Positions 43,297 to 55,649 are shown, counted from the stretch's first letter. The stretch is DNA of 64,000 nucleotides from Nematostella vectensis (GCF_932526225.1 NC_064044.1:5668747-5732746); one strand, 5' to 3'. Numbers and translations are program-made. Notes: generated by a model from the letters alone, not told the origin.

Positions 43297-45796
43297 CTGC
43301 AATCCCGAAACGCAATGTGATTGATGTGTTTGCGGAATTGACACATTATCTTTTAGACCCGCGTATTTCTTATTTTATTTCTGTATAATACCAGACTTAT
43401 TAGCTTGCCCAAAATGGATTTAGGAATGTTTTTTTATACTTTCAAATAAAAGAATCTTATTTATTATATTTTCGAAATGGTTGTTTGGTATGTTGAATAA
43501 GTGAGTTTTCTTCAAGCGCGTTAATTGGCCAAATTCTCTTCTCTCTCTTGTGTTAAATTTTGAAACCGTTTGTTAACAGACCATTCTACTTTCATTCTTT
43601 TATCTTGCGACTACAGCAAGACAAAAGGCTGACCACCTGTAATTGTTGACAATTTTCCAAAGAAAAGTCCCTTTGGCAAGTGCCTTCGGTAATTTCAAAG
43701 GTTTTCGCTTACAATGTGACCAAATTGACAGTTTTGTGAGGATGTGGCGAGAAGTACTATTAGATCGTAGTTGGTAAAGGGAACTGGTTTGGAAGCGCGG
43801 CGAACTTCAAAGAGACATATTGTTCTCTTATATCCGAGTTGAATGACAATGACCGTGCACAAGTCGATACTCACCCTGCGATCATATGGAAACCCACCAT
43901 GCGATCGTGTGCGATTATACAGTTAGACAAAAAGTTGTCTCGCGAACCGGCTTTACGACTAGACTACGCGACAAGCCCGCATGTAAGCATGGGTAAAAAC
44001 CACTGAAGCCCCTAGCTTCATATATTAGACACCGCTACCGCGTCTAAGGGCGCGTTTTTTTTTTTTTTTTTTTTCTTATTCCGGAATGAGAATGATTAGA
44101 ATAGAAACAGCGCGCGTTCGTTTATCCCGCGTTCCCATTCTCGAATGGAATGAAGGCCATTCCACCCATTCTGCTACCTATAGCAGAATGACTCGAATGC
44201 CATTCTGAACATTATCTACCAACCAAGATGAAGGGCTAACGCTTGAAACGTCAGCGCAACCACTCTGCTTCACAGAGGCGATTAACGTACCTATTCAACC
44301 TTGTGTTGATTTATACCTTGTCTACACCATTTGTCATGTTTGTGACAAATGGGATTAATAAGGCGGTGCTTAAATCCGGCGCGCTAAACCTTGTCACGTG
44401 ACCAAGGAAATGGCGCTCCATTCTGCGCGTAGAATCCTATTATTCGAGCGACACTCGAAGGGCTCGAGTGATTTTAATTAATATACATTAGGTCGGCTCT
44501 CATCGGCTATTCATACGGCAAAAGCTCGAGTTTTGAATATGAGAAATTTATCATAGCTCAAATTACCCGACAAGATCAGTTTTGTTCGAGACATCGACGC
44601 GAAATTTGAAAAAAAACATCCCGTCAAAAAGATGAGTTCTGCACAACTTGAATAAAAATTCTACATTCACCCCCAGTCTTTGTCCAAATAATTGATAGAA
44701 TACCAAGCTGAGTAAATTCACTTACTGTCTTTGCCATATATGAGTTTCTCTGTTGACAGCTAAATGATTATTTGGTGTACTCTGACAGCTAGATCTTTAG
44801 TGCCAGCACACCAGTTAAAGAGTTTGTTTGATCATGCTGTTTAATGACATTGAGTTTTCAAATTTGCTTGCCAGGCTAAGAGGACACTGCGTACTGTAAT
44901 TACAAAAGCGAATAAGTAATTTTCTACGCAACACAAGTTGCAAAAAGAGTAGATCCTTGGACGGAGTAGAGAAAAAATCGATCAAAACATGGTATGTGGT
45001 ATTTATTGTCCATATAGCTTTTGCTGAATATTGTATTATTCTATTTTACTGCCTGACACGAGTCGATACCCCAAGTTAACAAACAACGGTGATGGTCGAT
45101 CTATTGTTCCCTGAAAAAAGACCTGAAGCAATAGTTTTATACGTTTGTTATAAACTACAAGCCCTCCCCCCCCTTGACTTTTTACATCAAACCACACATC
45201 CAGCGAAGTTTACTTGTTTTACTTTTTTACAACTAAACTAACCCTATGCACATAATAGCTTTATTTGTAAGTCTTTCTTTCATTTATTGAAGCATATATA
45301 TAGATGGAGTGAAAATGGTGAGTTATACGCTTTATACAAAGGTTGACTGTGCCTCCATTATTCGGATTTTCATATGATGTATTTTTTTTTATTGAAACAC
45401 CAAATCTTTAAAAATTGGCAACAATCTGGCCTTTGGAAACACATCCTTCGAATTTACAGTTCTATTTATATAGCACCAAACTAGATAATTACTATGTTAC
45501 GTCTGGGAATGGTAGAGCAACTGAAAACCTATTTATCAAAATTAAAATCTCTAGATATGATGCAGTGAAAATCAGATAATGCGATAGTAAGCTGTTAGTG
45601 CATTGTGCTTTTATTTATTGAAAAATAAACTTTTGGTCGCTAATTTGTAAAAAGATTCTAATGCTGTCTAAGTCTCAGCAACACAACGCAAAAAAAAAGA
45701 CACAACAAAAAACTACCAAATAATTTAGAGAGATTATCCAATTAAATATATATGATCCATACTCGGAGGGAATTTTCTCCCAAGCCCTCCGGTTTC

Positions 45797-45912
45797 TACC
45801 TTGGTTCCAGAGCCTCGAACGTCTCTATTTAGCATTTTAGTGGCCATCGAGCTTCGTCGCAAGCTCGCTGGCCACTAAATAGAGAGACGTGCGAGGCTCT
45901 GGAACAAGGGTA
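45797..45912. mobile_element. Hairpin MITE, TACC(C/T)TTG(T/G)TTCCAGAGCC ends
   Basis: This 116-bp near-perfect inverted repeat has AGAGCCTCG and CGTCTCTATTTAG arms and a GTGGCC core. A related half-element lies near 28584-28665. Confidence 0.7.
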
Positions 45913-46317
45913 TCGGGTGTTTCTGGTTTGATATGTTAATTTGAAAAAAAGGTCTCCATATGAGCCCGGCCCCTTCAGTGGATGTGGGCATATCAATCAA
46001 TGGCTGTCGTTTTTCTAAATGGTGTAAAATAGCCTGGGGCGAGCGCGCGGGAGACCTGTGATATTCCAAAACGTTAAGGAATAGGCTCCACTTCCAAGAT
46101 GGCTGCCAGCAAAATCGTAGTAAACACGAATTCTCGAAATTCTCGACTTACAAAGCTCTAGAGCGATGAAAGGGAAAGAATGATTGAAGCGGACTCCCAA
46201 ATATGGTATGTAATGCCTAATAAGGAAATGGCGGAGCGAGCAAGAAAAACGACAGTTTTTGAAACAATATTGACTGATATGGTTTGGGGGAGAGGGGTGG
46301 GGTCCCATTTTATCTAA

Positions 46318-47088
46318 GTGTCTTACTGTTTTAAGCAGAAAGCCGTCACAACTAGCTTCTCTTTATCTTCACTTCTGGTGGCACTTCTCTTCATTGCACG
46401 TCTGGTCTTAACAAGTCAAAACTGCATGACATCTGAAGATGGCGTTGTGTTACGGAATCACGTGTACAGGACGATGATGTCACGCAACGGACTAGACTGC
46501 TACAAGAAATGTCGTGATGACGTAAAATGTCAAAGTTTGAATTACTACATTGATGACGTCAAGTGTGAACTGAATACGAGGACAAAAGAAATGAGAAGCA
46601 GAGAAGTACAGCCGAAAGAGCGGGCAATTTACTTTGAGAACCCAAACAGAGGTTAGGAATAGGGATAAGCAAGCACGTAGCCAGGATTTGTCGATAGAGT
46701 TGCGTATCCGCAGATGTGAAAAAGCGTCTAGGATTTAAAGAAACTTCAAAAGGAAAATGATGATTTTGTCGATTGAGGGGGATTCGCGCATCTTGCGCCC
46801 ATTACGCACTTGTAGCTTGCGAGCCGCCAATCCTGTGTGTTTTCGTTATTCAGGATCCCTGTGGTATAAAAAATCGGGTACTTTGCTGCTGGACACAGAA
46901 ATACCGAATTCCCCAAAATAGGAATTTACTAATTGTTCCACTAGAGAGCCGGCTCGCAGGCTACGCACTTGGGATACCGGCAAGAAATGTCACAAGACAG
47001 TCAATATTGATGATGATGATGGTGATGATGATGGTGATGATGGTGATGATGGTGATGATGGTGATGACGGTGATGATGGTGATGATGG

Positions 47089-47119
<31 letters not shown>

Positions 47120-47156
47120 GATGGTGGTGGTGATGGTGGTGATGATGATGATGATA

Positions 47157-47242
<86 letters not shown>

Positions 47243-48445
47243 AATGATACGGTTCGTTTCAGTCCCCCTTGGCTCGGTCCAAGGTGCACCTGCCCTCTCC
47301 TGTCAAGAGATCAACGAAGTGGAAAAGGATTCAGCCAGTGGGCGGTACTGGCTGGAACCCAGGCCCCCAAATAAAGCGGCAGAAGTATTTTGCAACATGA
47401 CCACCCAAGGTAATGCCAAATACGTAACTACAGTTTCTGTGGTTTTACCGCGTGACAAATAAGGCGAGAGCAAACAAAATAAAGAGGGGGAGAGAGAAAG
47501 TGCTTCTGGGAATGCGTTAAAACTTTTTCTAGGAGACAGATCTAGATCTAGGTCTAGATTTGAAGGCCCGTATAGTGTTTGTTTGTAGTACTAAGTTCCC
47601 TTTCGTGTCAAACATTCTAGAAGCCACTGAGTGCTACAACAGCCCTTGTATGAATGGAGGGGAATGCATTATTGTTCCACACCCCAAGATCTTTCGATGC
47701 GCCTGTCCCAGCGGATACACTGGTGAATATTGTGAAACAGTCACAGGTATGTCCATCTGCAAAGCATGCATTGCACGCAGTGCCTGCACTCGAAATAATG
47801 TGGTCATTAAAATGAAGATTACGTTATTTACTTTGATACTAAACGGCTTGGTTTAGGTGGTGCCACATGGGAGAGGGAGCGGGCAAAACGTCGTATATTT
47901 TTTGCCACGTTTTATATAAAGAAACATTCTTCATTTGCAGAACACCCTTCCTTTCACAATGAATTTCTTTTATTTGGAGGACGCTGATTGAAATGGGTGG
48001 AAATATATGCTTTGTACATGTTCAATAACACATACCCTGATACTCAACGTGTTGTTGGGTTTCTCCTTTCATTTTTACAGAAAGCGAGTGCTCCAGTTAC
48101 ATTCAACTCAAGGAAAGTGATCGCCACCCCTCTGTGAACAGCTCAAGCCGATGCGATAAAAATCTTCTTCGATTTCCTGCATGGTACCGAATATCCGAGA
48201 ATGCTGGTTCCATAGTAACCAATCGCTGCGTTAGTCGGGGTTCCTGTGGTTCAAAGTATCCCGGATGGATGAATGGAACAATGCCCGGAGAGCATGACGG
48301 GATTGTTCCTCGCACTATTTGTTTCCATAAGTTATCTTGCTGTGATGACCCGGTTCGCGTCGTAGTGAAAAACTGCGGCTCGTTCTTTGTTTATCATTTA
48401 GTCTCGTTACCTAATTGCGATTTTGGCTACTGTGGAGGGAGTTAG
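46318..48445 (+). CDS. Secreted PAN-EGF-D8C (uromodulin-like) protein, 4 exons seen
   Basis: Exons: 46318-46651, 47263-47409, 47621-47746, 48081-48445, all in phase 1. The exon 1 frame opens with a hydrophobic signal-peptide-like stretch (SLSSLLVALLFIARLVL). A PAN/apple domain follows, with six-cysteine-type spacing (C...GLDCYKKCRDDVKCQSLNYY). Exon 2 has a fibrinogen/collagen-C-like segment (SGRYWLEP ... VFCNM). Exon 3 is one EGF repeat (CYNSPCMNGGEC ... CPSGYTGEYC). Exon 4 matches the eight-cysteine D8C domain of uromodulin, GP2 and OIT3 (CDKNLL, WYRI, CGSKYPGWMNG, CGSFFVYHL, FGYCGG), ending at the stop. No ATG lies before the signal sequence in exon 1, and an acceptor-like AAG/CAG occurs at 46326-46330, so the true start is probably in an upstream exon I cannot place. 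Function is unknown: likely extracellular adhesion or defence. Confidence 0.83.
47009..47252. repeat. (GAT)n microsatellite before exon 2 acceptor
   Basis: A GAT/GGT tract of about 240 bp ends about 10 bp before the acceptor of exon 2 (AG at 47261-47262). It occupies the place of the usual pyrimidine tract and branch-point region. Confidence 0.92.
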
Positions 48446-49291
48446 AAATTGTCTTTGTCTGATGACATTTTGGTATGACATCTTTATACATCTATTAAAA
48501 ATAAGGTTGGAAATAAGGCGGAAAATTCCCCTAAGTACTTAGTGAGTAATATCAAACCAAATATCAAATGCGACTTTTTTAAATTGATCATTTAATTGAT
48601 GCGACATTGAAATTAGCTTTTCGTCCCTGAACTCATACATAGCGCAAGGGTGATCAAGGAAAAAATTATCTTAAAAATCCAAAAACTGGGTATGTGCATT
48701 TTTGCCTCACATCATTTTGTTTTTAAAAGGAAAAATCAGTCCGTTATTTAAGGAACTGATTCTTTCTCCACCTCATCGAAGTGCGCATGTTCAGGGTTTT
48801 TCCGTCATGTCGAAAGTCATGTGAATGTTCATAAGAACATAAACAAGAACCCTACAGCTTTTGAAACCTGGAGCACTGCGGGTTAAGATACACATATTAT
48901 CTGCAGCCTTATTTGTAATAGGTGTATACTTTATTCTAGTGGAAGACAGAATACAGTATTTGATGAAATCTCGAAGAAAGACTTCCTCTACAAAAGCAAC
49001 AATTTCAATCTTTAGTTGTGTATAGTTGTGTAAACCAACATTTAGCGTACTTTGACAGTAACGTAGCAGGGGGTGGGTCACTGGGCGCACGTACCCCCCT
49101 CCCCACCAATATTTTAAAATATTATAATTACAAGAAAATGAAGAGAAGGGACGTGGCCCCATATATTTCGATGTTTCAAGCGCTTCGTCAAAGAATATTC
49201 GGCTGCCTTTTTCATGCCAAGCCACTGGAATGGTTTACTTTAATCACAGCTTACATAAAATGGCTTTAAAAAATATCTTAACAATATCGAT
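48446..49291. other. Intergenic, no gene; partial MITE
   Basis: No coding exon is supportable. Positions 49058-49150 carry a partial copy of the CAGNGCCGTAGCAGG family, recognisable by GTAGCAGGGGGTGGGTCACT. Confidence 0.55.
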
Positions 49292-50320
49292 TTACTGAAT
49301 AGAGTATTGTTCTTGGCGTTTTGCGTCACGTTGTTTGCATATTTTCATGAGAGCCTTACGAAATCCTCGATTGCTTGCAAAGCTAAGTGCTGGAACTAAA
49401 ATGCAATTGGAGTAACCAACGACACCAGATATGTTAGCCAAAATATAGGAGTTGTAATAACTGATATGTAATTTCAAAATGCCTATAAGAATGACATGAA
49501 TAGTTTGCACTGTATAAGGAAGAGCGAAAGTGATGAAGATCACCATGAACATCCGGGTATCTTTGAACCTCCACGCATGCGCCGTGTCGAGGAACCCAGG
49601 ATTCCCGTCCATGACCTTTTTACGCCGCTTTTTAAGAAATTCCATTGTCTTGATAGCAATAGTTATCATTATGATGTTTGGAATGTGAAAAGTGAGAAGA
49701 AATGTAAGAGTAGCGAAAATGTTCTTCATTATGGTATCAACCACTTGGCGACAGCCAAGAGTGTATTGAGTTGGGCTATAATCTATATATACTATTTTTA
49801 CGGTTTGAACAGCACCCGGGCTTATTACAATCCCGCTAAACCAGGCCAACAAAAGAAGCTTCTTTATCGTAGATGAAGATGGAAGTTTTGTGGGGTGAAA
49901 TATGGCAAAGTATCTCTCAAATGCGATAATCACAAGATTAAAGGTGTTGATAAACGATAATGAGTATGGGGCAAGCAGAAGCCCCATACAAGCCCAATCA
50001 CTTGTGAACATGTCGATGTATCTTCTAAGACCATTCAACAGCGAGGAAATAGACCTAAGAAAGTTACAGATCGCTAAGTTTGACAAGAACACCAAAGTCA
50101 AGGAGCGCCCCAATGCTTGTCTCGGTCGTCTTCGCTTCTCTGCCTGGACTTTGCGAACGGCGATGAGCAGTAGAATGTTTCCAATCATCCCTAACAGAAA
50201 GAACAGACCGTAGAATAGAAAAAATCCTGTCTTGGTTGCGATGTCTATCGGCAGGAAAATGTATTGTTTTGTAGTATCGTTGGTAATGTTGCTTTTGTTG
50301 ATGTCTACTACGTTGGCCAT
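49292..50320 (-). CDS. Rhodopsin-like (class A) G protein-coupled receptor, 342 aa
   Basis: A seven-helix receptor in one coding exon; its ligand cannot be predicted. The N-terminus has three N-glycosylation sites (NKS 8, NIT 11, NDT 14). TM1 has the GN pair (GMIGNILLL, ~44-52). TM2 reads LSNLAICNF, with Asn where most receptors have the sodium-site Asp. Cys111 and Cys190 can form the usual TM3-ECL2 disulphide. TM3 ends FERYFAIFHP (ERY, a DRY variant, 135-137). ICL3 is basic (KKRRKK). TM6 has FALPYTV. TM7 reads NCILVPALSFASNRGFRKAL and lacks NPxxY. A splice acceptor (TTTGTTTACAG) ends at 50336 on the minus strand, so a non-coding 5' exon lies upstream. Cnidarian genomes hold many such divergent class A receptors. 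Confidence 0.88.
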   Translation of the reverse strand: MANVVDINKSNITNDTTKQYIFLPIDIATKTGFFLFYGLFFLLGMIGNILLLIAVRKVQAEKRRRPRQALGRSLTLVFLSNLAICNFLRSISSLLNGLRRYIDMFTSDWACMGLLLAPYSLSFINTFNLVIIAFERYFAIFHPTKLPSSSTIKKLLLLAWFSGIVISPGAVQTVKIVYIDYSPTQYTLGCRQVVDTIMKNIFATLTFLLTFHIPNIIMITIAIKTMEFLKKRRKKVMDGNPGFLDTAHAWRFKDTRMFMVIFITFALPYTVQTIHVILIGILKLHISYYNSYILANISGVVGYSNCILVPALSFASNRGFRKALMKICKQRDAKRQEQYSIQ

Positions 50321-50359
50321 AATTGGTGTGAGAACCTGTAAACAAAATTTATGTTAATG

Positions 50360-50515
50360 CAGGGCCGTAGCAGGGACACTGGCGGCATGTTCCCCCTCCC
50401 CCTTCCCCCATAAAATATGAGGAATTTACTAGTTAGGGCGTTGCTGTGCCTCTATAGTTTCTTAATGTTTCTTTATCTTGCTCCCCTCCATATTTTGCGG
50501 CCTGCTACGGCACTG
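50360..50515. mobile_element. CAGNGCCGTAGCAGG-family MITE
   Basis: Inverted ends CAGGGCCGTAGCAGG and CAGTGCCGTAGCAGG (complement) enclose the same interior as the copies at 12438-12603 and 60952-61108. It lies in the 5' UTR intron of the GPCR gene. Confidence 0.7.
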
Positions 50516-50811
50516 TAATGAAATAGATTTTCAGACAATTTTTGAGATAAGATAACGGTCTAGCCGCCGAGTTAGATAAATAGCTTAATACCTTTCGGAT
50601 GTTTACATCTATCGCTGCACAACATTTGAAAATGCACGAGATAAGGAAAAATATGCAAAGAAACAATTTTCTGATTACTGATTCCATTGAGTGATAAAAG
50701 CAAAACAGTATGAGGTTCTAAACCAAGTGAATATCAGGTTCAGGTATCAGTTGTAAAGGTACGTCAGAGGTACTTCGTGTGTTTTCTTGGTCTAGAAGTA
50801 TTGTAATCCTA

Positions 50812-51178
50812 AAGGCCTGGCTAAACACGGCGACATGTACAGCGTGACATGTACAGCGCGCAATGTAGCGTGCTACATGACACCCATGCTCGAAGATCCA
50901 GCGTACTTTGCGGGCGCGCCCAAGTACGCTGGATCTTCGAGCATACATGTCGCCTGCATTTCTCCTAGTTTAGCCACCAAAAGAAACATTGTAGCATGCG
51001 CCAAATCTTGTAGAAGCGACAAATAAATGTTTATCGGATAGTTGAGAAACATTTTCGTGTGGCGCTCTACAAAATTTGTCGCAAACTGCATGTTTTTGGT
51101 GGTGGCTAAACTAAACATTCAGGATACATGCAGCGACATGTCGCAAGCGATAAGTTGCCTAGATTAGCCAGGCCTTAA
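50812..51178. mobile_element. MITE with AAGGCCTGGCTAA ends and nested palindrome
   Basis: The ends AGGCCTGGCTAA are inverted, flanked by TAA on both sides (a possible 3-bp duplication as in PIF/Harbinger elements). The interior carries inverted ACATGTCGC blocks. A second palindrome at about 50887-50945 (ATGCTCGAAGATCCAGCGTA around GGGCGCGCCC) is also found, as half-sites, at 41818 and 42893. Confidence 0.65.
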
Positions 51179-53324
51179 GTGTGTGAAGAATCATTCCATG
51201 TCTATCGACTATAAGGGGTATTTTTGCAATATTCACGATTGAATGTTGTAAATAATTAGAGTATTTTGCTTTTATGTTGTTGCTCCCTAAGTATAAGATA
51301 TAAAAAATACTGTCTGTGGTTATTTATCTCTCTGAAGCTATGTATCATTGAACAGCTATAAACCAGGCGCTTGCTGGGTTGTCCGCATAAGGCGCCCCCC
51401 CTCCCTTAACAAATCCTGGATATACGCACATGCAAAAATAAAGTTCGCCCCAATATTCGTTTTTTTTGGGAAAAAGTTTGTTCTATTAAACAAGTCGCAT
51501 ACAAACATTGCGATATATGTCATAGGGTTTGGGTTAAGGTTACAAATTTAAAGCCCCGTGTAAATATCGAAAAACTCTTGTAACAGTAAGATCAGAGGGT
51601 AGATTACCTGAACTTTGCCCCCTTCACCCCTTCATCTCTCCTCGTGCTAACAATATTTTACCTGGGTATTTATATGAGGAAAACCACGAGAAGTGAAGTC
51701 GTGCCCAAAGCTGTTACTCTTGTCGCCGGTGAACAGGTGGAAAAAAGATGCACTGTTGTATTTTATCTCTGCTCTCTTCTTTTTAATCAATCGTAACAGA
51801 TGATTTTTTTAGAATAATCAATCATTTTTCAAAAGAAAACTACTTAGTCTTGAAGAATAATTCTGTGATGAACCTGGTCATGTGCGTACAAGTGAAGAGA
51901 CTTAAAAGAAACTTCTGAAAGACTAAAAGTCTTTCGATGAAATAATTGGTTTGATATTGCCGGGTGTGTTTTGGGTCGTTCTTACATGATTGCTATTTTT
52001 GTTATCTGTTATCAGTGACCTGTTTTTAAAATGCTTTCAAGCATTAAAAGGCAATCAATTAAACTAATCCCAATTTGGGATCCATGCAAATGTCCCTCTC
52101 ATAATCAGTCGTTGCATTCTACAACGGCCATTGCGCTATTCAACTTAACGGTTGTTGGCGATAATGCAAACGGTCGATATTTTGTGATTTGTTTTTTTTT
52201 TTAGGCTGGTAAAACGTCCGTGATATATTCGTAAGGCATTTGCGTCTAACCTTGGTCGCACAGGGTTATGGGTAATTCTTTTGGCAGCGACCGTTCTAAA
52301 AGACAACGACCGTTGACGAAAGGGAAGTTCCTATGTGGCAGCGAAAGGTCCGTAAAAATTGTCAAATTCAAAAAAAATCTCTGATCCTTTCCCGCAGACT
52401 CTTTCTGGATCTTTTTCATTGTCTCGTTTTTCACAAACTCAAAAACAGAGCCTTTTTTTCAGTGAACCTGTAATTGAATGATGAACGTTCTCATTGTTTT
52501 CTTTCCCTGCCATTATTTAAACTTAAACTTTTGCTGTTCCTTACGGCAAAATATGTATTCTTCAGCGCATATTATATAAAATAATAAAACAAATATACAT
52601 TGATTTACATGAAACCAGGAACAGACAATTATCTGCGCCAAGCGAAAAGTAATGGGAAATTCGTATCATTTGCGGCATTGAATTCCACTCCAATAGAACT
52701 ATTGGTCATTTCCCGGTTTCGACTTGCGCGTCGGGGACTATTCGCGCGCCACGGAGTTTAGATGACGCAACGTAACTTTACCGGGTTTTCTGAGTAAATA
52801 TGGAGTGTGCGTCGCAAGACAAGGCACATTTGATAGAGTTTCGTGGTTTATTATCAGAATTTAGCCTAACAAACTATATGCCTACCGCCCTTGACCTCGT
52901 GTTTAAAAACCCTGCCGCACGTACGCTTTTTCTTTCGCAACTTGAAAACCCCGTTTGCAACTTGTTTTTCTTTTTCTATTCAGCAAGTCACACGATGGGA
53001 ACGTGCTTCTGCTTTCCGCAACAGTCTCTTCAAGTTGCGGCAAAAACTTGAAGTGTTCGGGGCGCCGCTGGTTTGCAATTATTGACCTTACCAGACAAAG
53101 CGTACGCGTGATTCATTAAAACTTTGGTTGCTTATATACAGATATTAATACAAACCGACAATGTCATGCAAGGAAGAAACAGCTGCCCATGTTTGCCAAA
53201 CTATGCTCGGATAATAGACTGTGCTAACGTTTCTTCATTGGCCCGACTGGTGCCTGTGTGTGTGTAGCTTATGTTCTATAAAACACTCAGGCTAAGTTCA
53301 AGCTAAGTTCAAGCGAAGGTCGTG

Positions 53325-53411
53325 AGCCGTATTCAATGCAACTCGTGCAAATAAAGATTAAACAATCGACCCGATTCATTTGCAAACATTTGCATCGAAT
53401 ACGGCTCATGG
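53325..53411. mobile_element. Small hairpin repeat
   Basis: TGAGCCGTATTCAATGCAA is repeated inverted as TTTGCATCGAATACGGCTCA around a ~45-bp loop. Confidence 0.6.
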
Positions 53412-54607
53412 ATAACGACGTTTGAACGAATTTTAAAATAATCTATCGAAAAGTTAATTAGTTTGATATTGACAGAAAGTTGAGTCCGGCAATATTCAAT
53501 ATCCTTATTTTAGATAAACAGGGGTGCTGCCTCTTCCGGTATTTTGTCCAATATTTCATGCGTGGGTAGACAAGCTGCTCTGTAATTAGTCGGTATATCA
53601 CCTTAGATCTTGACTCACAACATAAAACGCATAAAAGCACTTTTCCAGGGGCGCACATGTTAATGTATGTTTAATAAAAGGATTTTACTTTGTTATTTGC
53701 AGAAAATTATATTATGGTGCTTCGCCCACTAGATGGCGTTTTTAAAGTTCCATTTTAAAATGAAAATTGATATCTTAGACCAGTATCAGTGGCATCAGTA
53801 ATGTTCTCTTTAGAAAAAGAACAGTCTAGGTTTTTTTTTCTTTTTGTTACATTCATAAAAATCCCCTCTCCAATTGACCATGTGAATGTATCCTCCAACG
53901 CTGCAACTCATTCTATTATCCATAGAAAAAATGCAAACAGAACTTAAAAGGCTAAGGCGTAACTATAATGTGCGCGTTTTTGAAAGGCTGTAAAAGTAGC
54001 TACATCAGAATAGTTATCACCATAAAAAATTATTGTAAAATACGAATGGGTCAATCAGCTATTACAAATTTGCTACATTATACCTCACTATTTCGCTATA
54101 TATTTTACATTGGCGAACAAAAAGTCAATATTTATACCGCGAATAGCCTTTTACCGGATATCGATATATCGAGAGTTCCCCCATATATTTTATTCTAATT
54201 TTGCCGGGACTATTGGCATGTTGATCTTTTTATCGAGGAAATCGTTATATCTACAGCCCCCCCCCCCCCCCCCCCCCTGTAGTCATTTGCGCTTATGATC
54301 AATTCTATTATTAGCAAGAAACAAGTGAAATGGGCGACTTAAGTAGGAACAAGCCTATGTTAAGCCGAAAACTGACAGCAATTCAAAACCAACAAAGTAA
54401 GTAATATCTTTGGCGATTTAAGAAAGAAAAGATTTGCGTATAAGAAAACTAAAAGATAGAGACATTTGCTTGAGACTGTAAGTGTGCGGAAAAACTCAGC
54501 CAAAATATAAACCCTAAAAAAACGCTAGCTCTGAACGCTAGTTCCTATTCAACAGTTAAGTACCAGAACCATGGGGATCTATTCACATATGGCACTCACC
54601 TTCCAAA

Positions 54608-54870
54608 CATACTCACTCACTCACTCACTCACGCTCGTACCCATCCACTCACTCACCCACCCACGCACCCACTCACTCACTCACTCACTCACTCACTCAC
54701 TCACTCACTCACTCACTCACTCACTCACTCACTCACTCACTCACTCACTCACTCACTCACTCACTCACTCACTCACTCACTCACGCTCGCACACACCCAC
54801 CCACCCACCCACCCACTCACCCACCCACCCACCCACCCACCCGCCCACTCACTCACTCAATCACCCACTC
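54608..54870. repeat. (CTCA)n / (CCCA)n microsatellite
   Basis: A tetranucleotide CTCA tract of about 170 bp passes into a CCCA-rich variant and back. The Thr/His/Ser/Leu open frame is an artefact of the period. Confidence 0.95.
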
Positions 54871-54969
54871 AAAAACAAAGGCGTATTAAGCTTATATTTG
54901 CTCATTGGAACAATAAACGCGAGTATAGTTTCTGAAATAGTTTAGAATCAAGTGCTAAGCATGAAAGTT

Positions 54970-55140
54970 TTTTATTACACCTTTTGCTTTTCATTACCGA
55001 GAAATACGCATTCATTTTAGCCAAAATTACAAACATTTACGCCGGTGAACTGTCATTTAAGCGAAAGTAAAATCATTTGAACTAAAAGGAAATACATTAA
55101 CGAACTTTACATAATTGAGTGGACACAATTGCATTTTCTT
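54970..55140. repeat. Left arm of long inverted repeat pair
   Basis: ACACCTTTTGCTTTTCATTA, then CCGAGAAATACGC and onward through TTAAGCGAAAGTAAAATCAT to about 55140, is repeated inverted at 58475-58605 with a few substitutions and one ~20-bp insertion in this arm. The pair encloses about 3.3 kb. Confidence 0.8.
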
Positions 55141-55649
55141 AAAGTTCTTAAAACCTTTCACTTATATCAATCTAGCCAAAACAAAGCATAGATAAACTTT
55201 CAAATTCTGAAAAGGGAATTAAATTTGATTAAAATTTGAATTTTCTACAGATCTTTGAAAATTTTCATTTTAACCGTTAAAATTCAGAGACAGCGATACC
55301 ACAAAATGTTGGCGAATTGTTTTCTATTGCAATGCTACCCACAATAAAGCGAAGAATAATTTAAAGTCGAGAATTGTATGCGAAAAAAGAAAATATCGTT
55401 TTGTTATGTAGGTTTCAAAAACAGCGCGCGCTCGTGAGAATGTCGCCATTCTTGATTGCGAATGCAGCACGCGCGCACAATGCAAAAACAAAGACTAAAA
55501 AAAGCAAAGACTAAAAAAAATTGCAGATTTGTTTTCTGAAGTTAAATAATCATTTGACTACCAGGTTGAGATATAAAGATGGCGGTAAAAGTTGTAACCA
55601 CACAACGTTCTTCAGCAAGAACTAAGAAGAAATGAATGATAAAATAATG

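Larger units (their letters stand above)
41065..46317. other. Repeat-rich intergenic region, no host gene recognised
   Basis: It contains a composite repeat (41261-43060), G-rich tandem repeats (41878-42180), a RecQ-like fragment (about 42743-42880), a poly-G/poly-C foldback (43113-43296) and a hairpin MITE (45797-45912). From 43297 to 45796 I see only AT-rich unique sequence and a poly-T tract near 44050. Confidence 0.6.
50516..54600. other. No host gene recognised
   Basis: AT-rich sequence with a nested MITE (50812-51178), a hairpin (53325-53411) and a poly-C run (about 54258-54278). A short open frame at 52800-53051 has no recognisable domain or clear splice support. Non-coding 5' exons of the GPCR could lie here. 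Confidence 0.5.

Noticed and set aside
47009..47289. Poly-Met and poly-Ser frames in the GAT tract
   Set aside because: Microsatellite artefact next to the exon 2 acceptor.
52800..53085. Possible two-part ORF (starting MECASQDKAH; FRNSLFKLRQKLEVFG)
   Set aside because: No domain recognised, no convincing donor before the TTTCTATTCAG acceptor, and no partner exons.
54571..54945. Thr/His/Ser/Leu repeat ORF
   Set aside because: Translation of a CTCA tetranucleotide microsatellite.
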